Shown: positions 34,880-43,720, numbered from the stretch's first letter. The stretch: 64,000 nt of DNA from Paraburkholderia panacisoli (GCF_008369935.1 NZ_VTUZ01000019.1:62001-126000), one strand, 5' to 3'. Made by a program: numbers and translations. The notes: generated from the letters alone by a model not told the origin.

Positions 34880-36052
34880 GTGAACACCATGGCCATTCCG
34901 GCGGGCATCGCCGAACTCGAAGACGAAATGATCGCGCTGCGCCATCGCATCCATGCGCAGCCGGAGCTGGCTTACGAGGAATTCGCCACCGGCGAGCTGG
35001 TCGCCGAACGCCTGCAGGAGTGGGGTTACACGGTACATCGCGGGCTCGGGCGAACGGGCGTGGTCGGTCAATTGAAGGTCGGCAACGGCACGCGCAGGCT
35101 CGGTCTGCGCGCCGACATGGACGCGCTGCCGATTCACGAGACCACCGGCTTGCCGTACGCGAGCAAGGTGCCCGGCAAGATGCACGCGTGCGGCCACGAC
35201 GGCCATACGGCGATGCTGCTGGCCGCCGCCAAGCATCTCGCGCAAGAAAAGAGCTTCGACGGCACGCTGAATCTGATTTTCCAGCCCGCCGAAGAAGGCC
35301 AGGCGGGCGCAAAACAAATGCTCGAAGACGGCTTGTTCGACCAGTTCCCGTGCGACGCCGTGTTCGCGATGCACAACATGCCGGGCTTCCCGACGGGCAA
35401 GTTCGGCTTCCTGCCGGGCTCGTTCATGGCCTCGTCGGATACGGTGATCATCACGGTGACGGGACGCGGCGGCCACGGCGCGGTGCCGCACAAGGCCGTC
35501 GATCCGGTGGTGGTGTGCGCGCAGATCGTGCTGGCCTTGCAGTCGATCGTGTCGCGCAACATCGCGCCGCTCGACATGGCGATCATCACCGTCGGCGCGA
35601 TTCACGCGGGCGAAGCGCCCAACGTGATTCCGGAGACCGCCGAGATGCGGCTGTCGGTGCGGGCGCTCAAACCCGAGGTGCGCGACTACCTGCAGGAGCG
35701 CATTACGGCGGTGGCAACCGGCCAGGCGGCGGTATACGGCGCGCGGGCCGAGGTGGATTATCAGCGCCGCTATCCGGTGCTCGTCAACGATGCGCAGATG
35801 ACCGGCCTCGCGCGCCAGGTCGCGCTCGACTGGCTCGGCGAAGACGGGCTGATCGCCGAGATGCAGCCGCTCACCGGCAGCGAGGACTTCGCGTTCCTGC
35901 TCGAGCGTTGTCCCGGCAGCTATCTGATCATCGGCAATGGCGACGGCGAGGGCGGCTGCATGGTCCACAACCCGGGCTACGACTTCAACGATGATTGCCT
36001 CGCGACCGGCGCGGCCTATTGGGTGAGACTCGCGCAGACGTTTCTGGTCTGA
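34880..36052 (+). CDS. M20 family metallo-amidohydrolase (hippurate/N-acyl-amino-acid hydrolase type)
   Basis: A 390-residue M20D-type hydrolase that cleaves an amide bond of N-acyl amino acids or related compounds. The metal ligands are visible in MHACGHDGHT (His102, Cys104, His106), FQPAEEGQ (the catalytic Glu pair) and PLTGSEDFAF near the C-terminus. The dimerisation lid includes GRGGHGAVPH. The GTG start at 34880 is chosen because GGAG lies seven bases upstream; ATG 34889 is an alternative. It is followed 85 bases later by an MHS transporter and divergent from a LysR gene, so this looks like an import-and-hydrolysis unit for an amide. Confidence 0.88.
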   Translation: MNTMAIPAGIAELEDEMIALRHRIHAQPELAYEEFATGELVAERLQEWGYTVHRGLGRTGVVGQLKVGNGTRRLGLRADMDALPIHETTGLPYASKVPGKMHACGHDGHTAMLLAAAKHLAQEKSFDGTLNLIFQPAEEGQAGAKQMLEDGLFDQFPCDAVFAMHNMPGFPTGKFGFLPGSFMASSDTVIITVTGRGGHGAVPHKAVDPVVVCAQIVLALQSIVSRNIAPLDMAIITVGAIHAGEAPNVIPETAEMRLSVRALKPEVRDYLQERITAVATGQAAVYGARAEVDYQRRYPVLVNDAQMTGLARQVALDWLGEDGLIAEMQPLTGSEDFAFLLERCPGSYLIIGNGDGEGGCMVHNPGYDFNDDCLATGAAYWVRLAQTFLV

Positions 36053-36137
36053 CGCGCAGCAGAGCATGCGATAGCGAGCGGCACCGCGCGAGCGCGGCGC
36101 GCCGCGTCAGCAGGAAGCACATCACGGAGCGAGACGA

Positions 36138-37511
36138 ATGGACTATTCCGCCACACCGCAACCCGCAAGCGCCGACGCACTCGGCAGGCAGAGCGCAGCG
36201 ACCGCACACCAGGCCGCCCAGCCGGCCGAGCGCATGCACCAGGCGAAAGCGATTGCCGCCATCACGCTCGGCAACGGGCTGGAGTTTTTCGACTTCACCA
36301 TCTACAGCTTCTTCGCGACGATCATCGGCAAGTTGTATTTCCCGGTGGAAGGCCAGCTCGCGCAATTGATGCTGGCGGTCGGCACGTTCGGCGTCGGTTT
36401 CATCATGCGTCCGGTGGGCGGCGTGGTGCTCGGCGGTTATGCCGATCGCGCGGGCCGCAAGGCCGCGATGAGTCTGACGCTGTGGCTGATGACGCTCGGC
36501 TCGGCGCTGATCGCGTTCGCGCCGACCTATGCGGCGATCGGCCTCGCCGCGCCGCTGCTGGTGATTCTCGCGCGACTGATTCAGGGTTTCGCGCTAGGCG
36601 GCGAGATCGGCGCGTCGACCTCGCTGCTGATGGAGTACGGCAGCGACAAAACGCGCGGGTTCTATGGCAGCTGGCAGTTCGTGAGCCAGGGCATGAATAC
36701 GGTGTGCGGGTCGTTGCTCGGCGTCGTGCTGGCGGCGTCGCTGTCCACCGCGGCGCTAGAAAGCTGGGGCTGGCGCGTACCGTTCGTGATCGGCATGGCG
36801 ATGGGGCCGATCGGGATTTATATCCGGCGTCATCTGGACGAGACGCTGCCTGGCATCGAGGACGGCGGGACGTCTCAAGCGACGGCCGAGGCGCCCGTTT
36901 CGCAGCCGGTGCGCCGACTGTTTCGCGACCATGCCCGCGTCATCACGATGGGTGTGCTGACGACGATCGGCGGCACTGCGGCGAACTACATCGTGCTGTT
37001 CTATCTGTCCACCTACGCGATCCGTATCCTGCATCTGCCGATGGCGTCGGCGTTGTGGGCGGCCTGGACCGCGGCAGTGGTGACGGTGATCTGCTCGCCG
37101 TTCGCCGGTACGTTGTCCGATCGCGTCGGACGCAAACGCGTGTTGTGGGTGTCGCGCGTGTTGCTGATCGTCGCGGTGTATCCGGCTTTCATGATCATCA
37201 ATGCCGTGCCGAGCGTGCCGGTGTTGTTGTCGGTGGTGGCCGCGCTCGCGGTGCTGGTCGCGTTTACCGCCGTGCCGAATATCGTGATGCTGCCGGAGAT
37301 GTTTCCGCGCGCGATTCGCGCGACCGGCATGTCGATTGTCTATTGCCTCGGGGTGTCGATTTTCGGCGGCTTCGCGCAGTTCTTCGCGACGTGGTTGATC
37401 CAGATTTCGGGCAATAATCTCGCGCCGGCCTGGTATCTGATCGGCTGCGGGCTGGTGTCGTTGCTGCCGTTGCCGTGGATGCGCGAGACGGCGGGGCGGC
37501 CGATTGATTGA
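36138..37511 (+). CDS. MFS transporter, MHS family
   Basis: A 457-residue transporter with twelve predicted helices. A hydrophilic N-terminus of about 35 residues precedes AITLGNGLEFFDFTIYSFFA, the MHS signature; GGYADRAGRKAAM is the loop 2-3 motif. GGAGCGAG lies before the ATG. It follows the M20 hydrolase and probably imports that enzyme's substrate or a product-related acid. Confidence 0.85.
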   Translation: MDYSATPQPASADALGRQSAATAHQAAQPAERMHQAKAIAAITLGNGLEFFDFTIYSFFATIIGKLYFPVEGQLAQLMLAVGTFGVGFIMRPVGGVVLGGYADRAGRKAAMSLTLWLMTLGSALIAFAPTYAAIGLAAPLLVILARLIQGFALGGEIGASTSLLMEYGSDKTRGFYGSWQFVSQGMNTVCGSLLGVVLAASLSTAALESWGWRVPFVIGMAMGPIGIYIRRHLDETLPGIEDGGTSQATAEAPVSQPVRRLFRDHARVITMGVLTTIGGTAANYIVLFYLSTYAIRILHLPMASALWAAWTAAVVTVICSPFAGTLSDRVGRKRVLWVSRVLLIVAVYPAFMIINAVPSVPVLLSVVAALAVLVAFTAVPNIVMLPEMFPRAIRATGMSIVYCLGVSIFGGFAQFFATWLIQISGNNLAPAWYLIGCGLVSLLPLPWMRETAGRPID

Positions 37512-37588
37512 GGTGCCGGCAGGCCGGGGCGGCGCAAGGTTCGCGCTGCGGCTCGCACTGTCCGTACTGACGGACCGGCCACAATGAA

Positions 37589-37622
37589 AAAGAGGCGCGA
37601 TAAGTTTTTATCGCGCCTCTTT
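37589..37622. terminator. Bidirectional intrinsic terminator
   Basis: Perfect 15-bp stem (AAAGAGGCGCGATAA / TTATCGCGCCTCTTT) with a 4-base loop. T-rich and A-rich ends allow it to work for both the MHS transporter (+) and the convergent MFS gene (-). Confidence 0.85.
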
Positions 37623-37662
37623 GCATGTACGGCGAGCAGCCTTTGCGGTTACCGACCCGTGC

Positions 37663-38919
37663 TCACCTCGCCGCCGATTTCCCGCCATCGGCCACCGGCG
37701 CATCGCCGCCGGCCGCCGCGGCATCGCGCGTCTCGGGCATCGCCGCCCACACCAGCAGCACAGCCAGCGCACCCGCCGCAGCCAGGCCGAAGAAGCTGAC
37801 CGCATTGCCGAAATGATCCGCGACGAAACCCGCAGCCGTCGTGCTCAATGTGGCCCCGATCCCCGCCGCCAGGCCGAACAGTCCGATACACAGGTTGTAG
37901 CGGCCCTTGTCGCCGGCGACGTCGGCGGCGATCAGCGGCAGCATCACGCCGAACACTGCGGCGCTCAAACCGTCCAGCATCTGCACCGGCACCAGCAGAT
38001 AAGGGCTGCTGATTCCGGCGAACAGCAACGCGCGGATCGGCAGCGCCGAAAACCCGAGCAGCAGGATCGGCCGTCGTCCCCAGCGTTCGGCCGAGCGACC
38101 GACCCACGGCGACATCATCGCGACGATCGCCTGCGGCACGATGATGCACGCCGCGATCACGAGCTGAACGTTGTCGCCCATGCCGGCCGTCACTTCGCCC
38201 GCAGCCAGGTTCAGCATCGCCGCGTTCGACAAGTGGAACAGCACGATGCACGCCGCGAACAGCAGCATCCGCTTGTCGCGCAGCAACTCGCGCAGGCTTT
38301 CGCGCCGTTCGAGCTGCTGCGGCGTCGGCGCGGCTTTCGGCAGTTCGACGGTGTCGGTGCGCTGGATCATCGTCAGCGCGATCAGCGCGGGCACCGCCAA
38401 TCCGGCGGTCAGCCAGAACACCGCGCGCGGCGAATAGTACTCGCCGAACAGACCCATCAGGCCGGCCGCCACCGCGCTGCCGATCGATGCCCAGCGCGCG
38501 TTGCGTCCCAGCCGGTCGCCGAGATTCGCGCGCCCCACCAGCGCGAACGAGATCGCAGCGAGTGCCGGTGTCAGCATGCAACTGGCGAAGCCGTGGAAGA
38601 CCTCGGCGGCGATCACCGGCAGCACGGTCGGACTGACGGCCAGCAGCACCGCGCTCAGGATGATCGCGATGATGGCCCACGCGGCCGCGGCCTTCTTGTT
38701 GCGCAATGCGTCGACGGCGGCGCCGCCGGGCACCTGGCTCACCATCGCGCTGATGGTCCCGACCGACAACGCCATGCCGATCTCGCCCTGGGTCCACTTA
38801 TGCGACGCGAGATATGACGCGATGAACGGCCCGAAGCCTGTCTGCACGTTGGCGACGAAGAAATTCAGCCAATCGAGCGCGCGCAGACTGCGCGCCGTGA
38901 CCAGAGTGCGGCCGATCAT
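37663..38919 (-). CDS. MFS transporter, probable drug/metabolite exporter
   Basis: A 418-residue major facilitator protein with about twelve helices. The N-terminal half has DWLNFFVANVQTGFGPFIAS and VPGGAAVDALRNKKAA (loop 2-3 region); the second half has SPWVGRSAERWGRRPILLLG, a second copy of the loop motif. It looks like the large class of uncharacterised exporters or permeases. Its ATG overlaps the stop of the PRC-barrel lipoprotein gene (ATGA), so the two proteins should be made together. It ends at the bidirectional terminator. Confidence 0.85.
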   Translation of the reverse strand: MIGRTLVTARSLRALDWLNFFVANVQTGFGPFIASYLASHKWTQGEIGMALSVGTISAMVSQVPGGAAVDALRNKKAAAAWAIIAIILSAVLLAVSPTVLPVIAAEVFHGFASCMLTPALAAISFALVGRANLGDRLGRNARWASIGSAVAAGLMGLFGEYYSPRAVFWLTAGLAVPALIALTMIQRTDTVELPKAAPTPQQLERRESLRELLRDKRMLLFAACIVLFHLSNAAMLNLAAGEVTAGMGDNVQLVIAACIIVPQAIVAMMSPWVGRSAERWGRRPILLLGFSALPIRALLFAGISSPYLLVPVQMLDGLSAAVFGVMLPLIAADVAGDKGRYNLCIGLFGLAAGIGATLSTTAAGFVADHFGNAVSFFGLAAAGALAVLLVWAAMPETRDAAAAGGDAPVADGGKSAAR

Positions 38920-39887
38920 CGGGCCGCCCGTGCGCTGGAGACCGCGATGGCCGTCGACGCGCTGCCAGGCGCCGAAGCGGCGGCTGGCGCGGACGCGGGA
39001 GCCGGCGGCGGCGCCGGCGACACCGCGCGGATCGGTTTGTCGCTGGCGTAGGGCGGCGTGGCGTTGATCTGCGCGTCGCTCAGTTCGAGCAGCGGATGCA
39101 GCTCCTTGTCGCGCGTGACGAAGCGCAGCGCCGACCAGTTCGCGGCGATGGTGCGCCGCTCGGTGCTGACCATGCCGTTGACGTCGAGCACGACCGCCTG
39201 CGGCTGCGCATTGCCGTCGATCAGCACATCGATCACGCGGCCGACCTTGGCGCCGTTCGAACGCTCGACGGTGGCGTCGATCAGCGGCAACTGCGCGGCA
39301 TTGGATTTGCCCGCGTTGGCCGGCACGGCCGCGGCGTTGAGCGTGATCGGCGCGGCCTTCGCGGTCGGGGTGAAGCGGAACGCGCTCCACGGGAAGTTCA
39401 CCTTGCGGTCGCCGACGCCGAGGAAGCCCTGCAGATTGACGACCATCTCGCGCGGCTTGCCGAGCGCGTCGGCGATCATGTCGACCGCGCGTCCGACCAC
39501 TTTGCCGTCGGGCTTCTGCACTTCGCTGTCGAGCAGCGTGCGCGCCTCGTTGCGCTCGATCGTGCGCAGCACGATCAGCGGCGGCGGTGGCGGCGGTGGC
39601 GGCGGCGGCGCGGGCGCGGCGACCGGCGGCGGAGGCTCGACTTTGTGCGGCTTGACGACCGGCCTCACAGGCTTCTTTTGCTGCTCGGGTTCATTCGCTT
39701 CGGCTTCGACCGGCTCGGGCGCGGAGGCCGCCACCGGCGCGCTCGCGGGTTCGACGGGCATGACCGTCGCATCGACGATCGGTGCCTGCTGCGGACCCCA
39801 TAACAGGCTGCAGCCGGACAGCACGAAGAGCGCGAACACAGCGAGAATCAGCACGCGCCAGGCAGGACGCGAAAAGCCGCCAGTCAT
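38916..39887 (-). CDS. Lipoprotein with two PRC-barrel domains
   Basis: A 323-residue protein. Residues 1-26 form a lipoprotein signal with lipobox LSGC (Cys26). An Ala/Glu/Pro-rich spacer follows, with KPHKVEPPPP and a run of ten prolines near residue 100. Two PRC-barrel-like repeats come next: KVVGRAVDMIADALGKPREMVV with FPWSAFRF, and KVGRVIDVLIDGNAQPQAVVLD with ANWSALRF. The tail is Ala/Pro-rich. PRC barrels mediate protein or RNA contacts; an envelope-anchored pair is unusual. The start at 39887 has GGAG upstream inside the alternative start at 39902. It is translationally coupled to the MFS gene, suggesting joint function; no specific role is known. Confidence 0.75.
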   Translation of the reverse strand: MTGGFSRPAWRVLILAVFALFVLSGCSLLWGPQQAPIVDATVMPVEPASAPVAASAPEPVEAEANEPEQQKKPVRPVVKPHKVEPPPPVAAPAPPPPPPPPPPLIVLRTIERNEARTLLDSEVQKPDGKVVGRAVDMIADALGKPREMVVNLQGFLGVGDRKVNFPWSAFRFTPTAKAAPITLNAAAVPANAGKSNAAQLPLIDATVERSNGAKVGRVIDVLIDGNAQPQAVVLDVNGMVSTERRTIAANWSALRFVTRDKELHPLLELSDAQINATPPYASDKPIRAVSPAPPPAPASAPAAASAPGSASTAIAVSSARAAR

Positions 39888-40372
39888 CAGGAAAAACTCC
39901 ATGGGCCGTTGCGGACGGGCGCAGTGGGCCGCCGCGGTTATCGAGGTACGGGCCAGAGTTTAACCCGCGACGTCGGCCGGGCCCGGTTTTGCCGGTGATC
40001 CGGCTGCGCTCTGCAAGCACGCTTTGTGCCCCGCCTGGGGTATCGCCACTCGTGCGCCGTGCTTTGCGGCCTGTTTGCCACCCTTCGCAGACAGTGCGCC
40101 GATCGCGAAACCGTCAGAACCCTTTCACGTCTGCATGACAAACCGTAGGTGTAAACGCGCGGCGCGCCGACGCGCTTGCCGTCCCCTGAACGATATAAGC
40201 GTCGCGACATGTCCGGCATGCCATCCATGCGATTGGAGACATATTTGAGTTGCCCTACATTTCGAAGCAACAAAAAGAGATGCACCACACATTAAACCAA
40301 CCCAACGAGACGAACCCTGACGACGGCCAGATCGACGGCCGTTTCAGCATGCTGATAAAGGAGGCACTCATC
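39888..40372. other. Intergenic region upstream of the NCS2 permease
   Basis: About 485 bases between divergent genes with no convincing gene. An in-frame extension of the permease back to 40250 exists but lacks a ribosome site, whereas AAAGGAGG stands at 40357-40364. A structured leader, such as a purine-responsive element, is conceivable before a purine permease, but I recognised no riboswitch consensus. Confidence 0.45.
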
Positions 40373-41755
40373 ATGATGGAACCCAACGCCCAGGCGATTT
40401 CCGAAGTCGCGACCGATTCGTTCGACGCCAGGGGCTTACTCGACCGCTATTTCGATATCTCGGCGCGCGGCAGCTCACAGCGTCAGGAGATCGTCGCGGG
40501 CATCACGACCTTCCTCGCGATGGTCTACTCCGTGTTCGTCGTGCCGGGCATGTTCGGCAAAGCGGGCTTCGACACCAGCGCAGTATTCGTCGCGGTGTGC
40601 CTGACCACCGCGTTCGGCTCGCTGCTGATGGGCGTGTGGGCGCGCCTGCCGATCGCAATCGGCTGCGCGATTTCGCTGACCGCCTTCACTGCGTTCGGCC
40701 TCGTCCTCGGCAAGGGTCTGCATCCGAATGTCGCGCTCGGCGCGGTGTTCCTGATGGGTGTGGTGTTCACCGGGATCTCGGTGACGGGCGTGCGTTCGTG
40801 GATTCTGCGCAATCTGCCGACCGGCATCGCGCACGGCACGGGGATCGGCATCGGGCTGTTCCTGCTGCTGATCGCCGCCAACGACGTGGGGCTGGTCGTG
40901 AAGAATCCGGGCGCCGGTCTGCCGGTGTCGCTCGGTCATATCACGGCGTTGCCGGCGCTGATGTCGGTGGCGGGACTCGCGGCGATCTTCGGGCTGGTGC
41001 GCCGCCGCGTGCCGGGCTCGATCCTGATCGTGATCGTCGCGATTTCGGCGATCGCGCTCGCCATCGATCCGGCTGTGTCGTTCCACGGCGTGTTCGCGGT
41101 GCCGTCGCTCAGCGCGCCGGGCCATGCGTCGCTGATCGGCGCAATGGACATCAAGGGCGCGCTGTCGATGGCGGTGCTGCCCAGCGTGCTCGCCCTCGTG
41201 ATGACGGCCGTGTTCGACGCCACCGGCACGATTCGCGCCGTCGCCGGCCAAGCGGGCCAGCTCGATGAAAACGGCCGCATCATCAACGGCGGCCGCGCGC
41301 TGACGGCCGATTCGCTCAGCTCGATCTTCTCGGGACTGCTCGGCGGCGCGCCGGCGGCGGCGTATATCGAGTCGACGGTCGGCGTGGCGGCTGGCGCGAA
41401 GACCGGGCTGGCGGCGGCGGTGGTCGGGCTGCTGTTTCTCGTGGTGATGTTCTTCTCGCCGCTGGCCGGTCTCGTGCCTTCGTATGCGACGGCGCCGGCG
41501 CTGATGTACGTGGGGCTGCTGATGCTGTCGAACGTCAGCAAGCTGCATATGGACGACATGGTCGACGCGATGTCGGGACTGATGTGCGCGGTGTTCATCG
41601 TGCTGACCGCGAACATCGTGACGGGCATCATGCTCGGCTTCGCGACGCTCGTGATCGGCCGCGTGGTGAGCGGCGAATATCGCAAGCTGAACGTGGGCAC
41701 GGTCGTGATCGCTGTCGTGCTGGTGGGTTTCTATCTCGGCGGCTGGGCGATCTGA
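40373..41755 (+). CDS. NCS2 family purine permease (AzgA-like)
   Basis: A 460-residue permease with about 13 hydrophobic segments. The start RYFDISARGSSQRQEIVAG then ITTFLAMVYSVFVVPGMF is the beginning of the AzgA branch of NCS2 carriers (adenine/guanine/hypoxanthine type), and VFDATGTIRAVAGQAG matches the conserved central motif. A perfect AAAGGAGG ribosome site lies 8 bases before the ATG at 40373. It is monocistronic, ending in a strong terminator at 41897. The exact purine is not deducible. Confidence 0.87.
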   Translation: MMEPNAQAISEVATDSFDARGLLDRYFDISARGSSQRQEIVAGITTFLAMVYSVFVVPGMFGKAGFDTSAVFVAVCLTTAFGSLLMGVWARLPIAIGCAISLTAFTAFGLVLGKGLHPNVALGAVFLMGVVFTGISVTGVRSWILRNLPTGIAHGTGIGIGLFLLLIAANDVGLVVKNPGAGLPVSLGHITALPALMSVAGLAAIFGLVRRRVPGSILIVIVAISAIALAIDPAVSFHGVFAVPSLSAPGHASLIGAMDIKGALSMAVLPSVLALVMTAVFDATGTIRAVAGQAGQLDENGRIINGGRALTADSLSSIFSGLLGGAPAAAYIESTVGVAAGAKTGLAAAVVGLLFLVVMFFSPLAGLVPSYATAPALMYVGLLMLSNVSKLHMDDMVDAMSGLMCAVFIVLTANIVTGIMLGFATLVIGRVVSGEYRKLNVGTVVIAVVLVGFYLGGWAI

Positions 41756-41896
41756 TGTGCTGGCGAGGCTGCCCGGTTTGTGTCCGGGGCTGCTGAAACT
41801 TTGCTGGAACTTTGCTGGAATGCGGAGCGGGGCGGCGCGATGTTGGCCGCTTCGCTCGTGCAGGGAGTGCGTGTAGTCGATTGTTCTCCACCGTTG

Positions 41897-41944
41897 ACGC
41901 GGTGCGCTGCAGGGCTGATCTGCGGCGCACCGCGTTTCTTTTTT
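41897..41944 (+). terminator. Intrinsic terminator after the NCS2 permease
   Basis: Perfect 11-bp stem (ACGCGGTGCGC / GCGCACCGCGT), extended inward by a TGCAG/CTGCG pairing and followed by TTCTTTTTT. This is a textbook rho-independent terminator on the + strand. Confidence 0.85.
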
Positions 41945-42065
41945 GTGCTTGCCCCCGGCTGTTTCCCGAATCGGCATGCGCCCGGTTTATATCGCTCATT
42001 CAATCCAGCCGAATCCGCCCGCAGTCCGATTAAGTCATTGGGTTTGCCGTTTTAAACCAGTGTCC

Positions 42066-42093
42066 TTGACATCCAACCCGGCGTTTCTATACT
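42066..42093 (+). promoter_or_regulatory. Sigma-70 promoter of the ArsR gene
   Basis: TTGACA (42066-42071) and TATACT (42088-42093) are separated by 16 bases. Transcription should begin about seven bases after the -10, at about 42100-42101, which is the A of the ArsR start codon. Confidence 0.75.
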
Positions 42094-42113
42094 TAACCTC
42101 ATGGTTAAGTATA
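42088..42113. promoter_or_regulatory. Operator palindrome over the ArsR start codon
   Basis: Perfect 11-bp inverted repeat TATACTTAACC / GGTTAAGTATA with a 4-base centre (TCAT). It covers the -10 box, the predicted start site and the ATG at 42101. The size and symmetry suit a dimeric winged-helix ArsR repressor, so autorepression is likely. Confidence 0.7.
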
Positions 42114-42526
42114 ACGATGCGGTACTCGATCGCACCTTCGCCGCACTGTCGGACCCGACCCGGCGCGCGTTGCTCTCGCGGCTATCGGAGCGCGAGCTGT
42201 CGGTCAGCGAACTCGCCGAGCCATTTGCGATGTCGTTGCCCGCCGTGATGAAGCACCTCGACGTGCTATCCGGGGCTGGTCTCATCACGCGCAACAAAAC
42301 CGGCCGCACGGTCGCGTGCCGGCTGTCCGCTGGACCGATGGAGGAAGCAATGGAGTGGCTCGGCCGCTATCAGCGCTTCTGGTCCGAATCGTTCGATCGT
42401 CTTGCTGCTTTCGTCGAACAGGAGCCCGAGCCACGTCAGCCGAGCCCGGCCGCACCCGCCGGTGACGTCCACGCGCCACGTCCGTCGAAGTCTCCGGCGC
42501 GCGGACGGCGACGCGGCAATCGATGA
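42101..42526 (+). CDS. ArsR family transcriptional repressor (probably leaderless)
   Basis: A 141-residue winged-helix protein. The start MVKYNDAVLDRTFAALSDPT and helix-turn-helix LSVSELAEPFAMSLPAVMKHLDVL match the ArsR group that usually pairs with SRPBCC or DUF899 proteins. It lacks the metal-binding Cys motif of arsenic sensors. The C-terminal 35 residues are Pro/Arg-rich. There is no Shine-Dalgarno, and the promoter places the transcript start at the ATG, so the mRNA is probably leaderless. A perfect palindrome spans the start codon. It most likely controls itself and the DUF899 gene 196 bases downstream. Confidence 0.85.
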   Translation: MVKYNDAVLDRTFAALSDPTRRALLSRLSERELSVSELAEPFAMSLPAVMKHLDVLSGAGLITRNKTGRTVACRLSAGPMEEAMEWLGRYQRFWSESFDRLAAFVEQEPEPRQPSPAAPAGDVHAPRPSKSPARGRRRGNR

Positions 42527-42631
42527 CGCGAATGCATCCGCGCGGCGCCGAACTTGTCCGCGGGCAACGGAATGTGACGGCGATCGCCTCGGCTTAACCG
42601 ACCAGTTCGATCCGCTGGAAGCATGAGGTAG

Positions 42632-42664
42632 TCCGAGATCGTTCGAACTGCTTCGGATTTTTTC
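42632..42664 (+). terminator. Possible terminator between the ArsR and DUF899 genes
   Basis: A short stem TCCGA / TCGGA encloses a GTTCGAAC palindrome and is followed by seven T residues. An alternative 8-bp stem pairs CAGTTCGA (42603-42610) with TCGAACTG (42643-42650), so two mutually exclusive folds are possible. This might attenuate read-through from the ArsR promoter into the DUF899 gene. Confidence 0.4.
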
Positions 42665-42722
42665 GAGTGCACCTGATCGAGGCAGCACGATTGATCTATA
42701 CGTCGCAGAAAAGGAGGCGCAT

Positions 42723-43460
42723 ATGGACCCGCAACACCGCGTTGGCACGAGACAGGAATGGCTGGACGCGAGCCGTGCGTTACTGGTCGAAGAGAAAGCG
42801 CACATGCGCGCAGGCGACGAACTCGCCCGCAAACGCCGTGCGCTGCCGTGGGTCAAGGTCGACAAGACCTACTGGTTCGATACGCCGCAGGGCCGCAAGA
42901 CGCTTGCCGATTTGTTCGAAGGCCGCAGCCAGCTGATCATCTATCACTTCATGATGGGCCCGGATTGGGAAGAGGGCTGTGTCGGCTGCTCGTTCCTGTC
43001 GGATCACATGAGCGGGATCGTCACGCATCTGGAGCATCACGACGTGTCGTACGTGACCGTATCGCATGCGCCGCTCGCGAAGATCGAGGCCTTCAGAAAG
43101 CGCATGGGGTGGGGCTTTCCGTGGGTGTCGTCGAGCGGCAGCGATTTCAATTTCGACTACCACGTGTCGTTCACGCCCGAGCAGCTGGCCAGCAAGAACG
43201 CCTTCTACAACTTCACCGGGCAGGATGTCGGCATCGACGAACAACACGGCCACAGTGTGTTCTACAAGGACGGCAACGGTGACGTGTTTCACACGTATTC
43301 GTGCTATGGACGCGGCGACGAACGGTTCATCAACACATACGCGCATCTGGACGTCACGCCGAAGGGCCGCAACGAGGCCAGCAATCTGACCGACTGGGTC
43401 AGGCATCACGACCGGTATGGGGAGCGGAAGGACGGCGGTTGCGCCGCGTGCGGTTCCTGA
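42723..43460 (+). CDS. DUF899 family thioredoxin-like protein
   Basis: A 245-residue protein with a thioredoxin-like fold, as in the DUF899 family. The stretch YHFMMGPDWEEGCVGCSFLSDH carries a CxxC pair (Cys86, Cys89) at the position expected of a redox or peroxiredoxin-like centre; FRKRMGWGFPWVSSSGSDFNFD and FHTYSCYGRGDE are conserved family blocks. The C-terminus GGCAACGS adds another CxxC. AAGGAGG precedes the ATG. The biochemical role of DUF899 is not established. Pairing with the ArsR repressor suggests a stress- or ligand-induced unit. Confidence 0.85.
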   Translation: MDPQHRVGTRQEWLDASRALLVEEKAHMRAGDELARKRRALPWVKVDKTYWFDTPQGRKTLADLFEGRSQLIIYHFMMGPDWEEGCVGCSFLSDHMSGIVTHLEHHDVSYVTVSHAPLAKIEAFRKRMGWGFPWVSSSGSDFNFDYHVSFTPEQLASKNAFYNFTGQDVGIDEQHGHSVFYKDGNGDVFHTYSCYGRGDERFINTYAHLDVTPKGRNEASNLTDWVRHHDRYGERKDGGCAACGS

Positions 43461-43470
43461 GCGATGTGGG

Positions 43471-43523
43471 GCGGCTTGACGTAAGCCGCAATCGTAAGGC
43501 TTGGCGCCGCGTTGCGCGGCGCC
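43471..43523. terminator. Two hairpins between the convergent DUF899 and small membrane genes
   Basis: GCGGCTT / AAGCCGC (43471-43489, 5-base loop) and GGCGCCGCG / CGCGGCGCC (43503-43523, 3-base loop) follow each other after the DUF899 stop. Neither has a long T-run. They probably end or protect both convergent transcripts. Confidence 0.5.
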
Positions 43524-43537
43524 TCGTGCGCTTCGCT

Positions 43538-43720
43538 TCAGAGCGCCATATCGAACGCGGGCTTGAGGAAAAATTCCATCGCCATCACGGCAAGGCCCAT
43601 CGCGGCCGCGGCCAGCGTCAACACGCCGTACTCGTCGTAGCGTGAGTCGTACAGGCACGCCACGACAAACAGAATCGCCAGCAGGTTGGTCAGCCAATCG
43701 AAGTTCAGCGCGAAATCCAT
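43538..43720 (-). CDS. Small membrane protein of unknown function
   Basis: A 60-residue protein from ATG 43720 (MDFALNFDWLTNLLAILFVV), or 66 residues from ATG 43738. Two hydrophobic helices are visible, LTNLLAILFVVACLYDS and GVLTLAAAAMGLAVMAMEFF, joined by an acidic loop (RYDEYG). I do not recognise a family. There is no clear ribosome site for either start, but a strong inverted repeat lies just upstream. Confidence 0.55.
   Translation of the reverse strand: MDFALNFDWLTNLLAILFVVACLYDSRYDEYGVLTLAAAAMGLAVMAMEFFLKPAFDMAL

Larger units (their letters stand above)
41756..42100. other. Intergenic region between the permease and the ArsR gene
   Basis: 345 bases containing a direct repeat (AACTTTGCTGG twice, near 41799-41820), the permease terminator and the ArsR promoter and operator. 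No gene was seen. Confidence 0.6.

Noticed and set aside
39888..40372. Purine or xanthine riboswitch before the NCS2 permease
   Set aside because: Tempting from context, but I could not recognise a consensus core; a covariance-model (Rfam) scan would decide.
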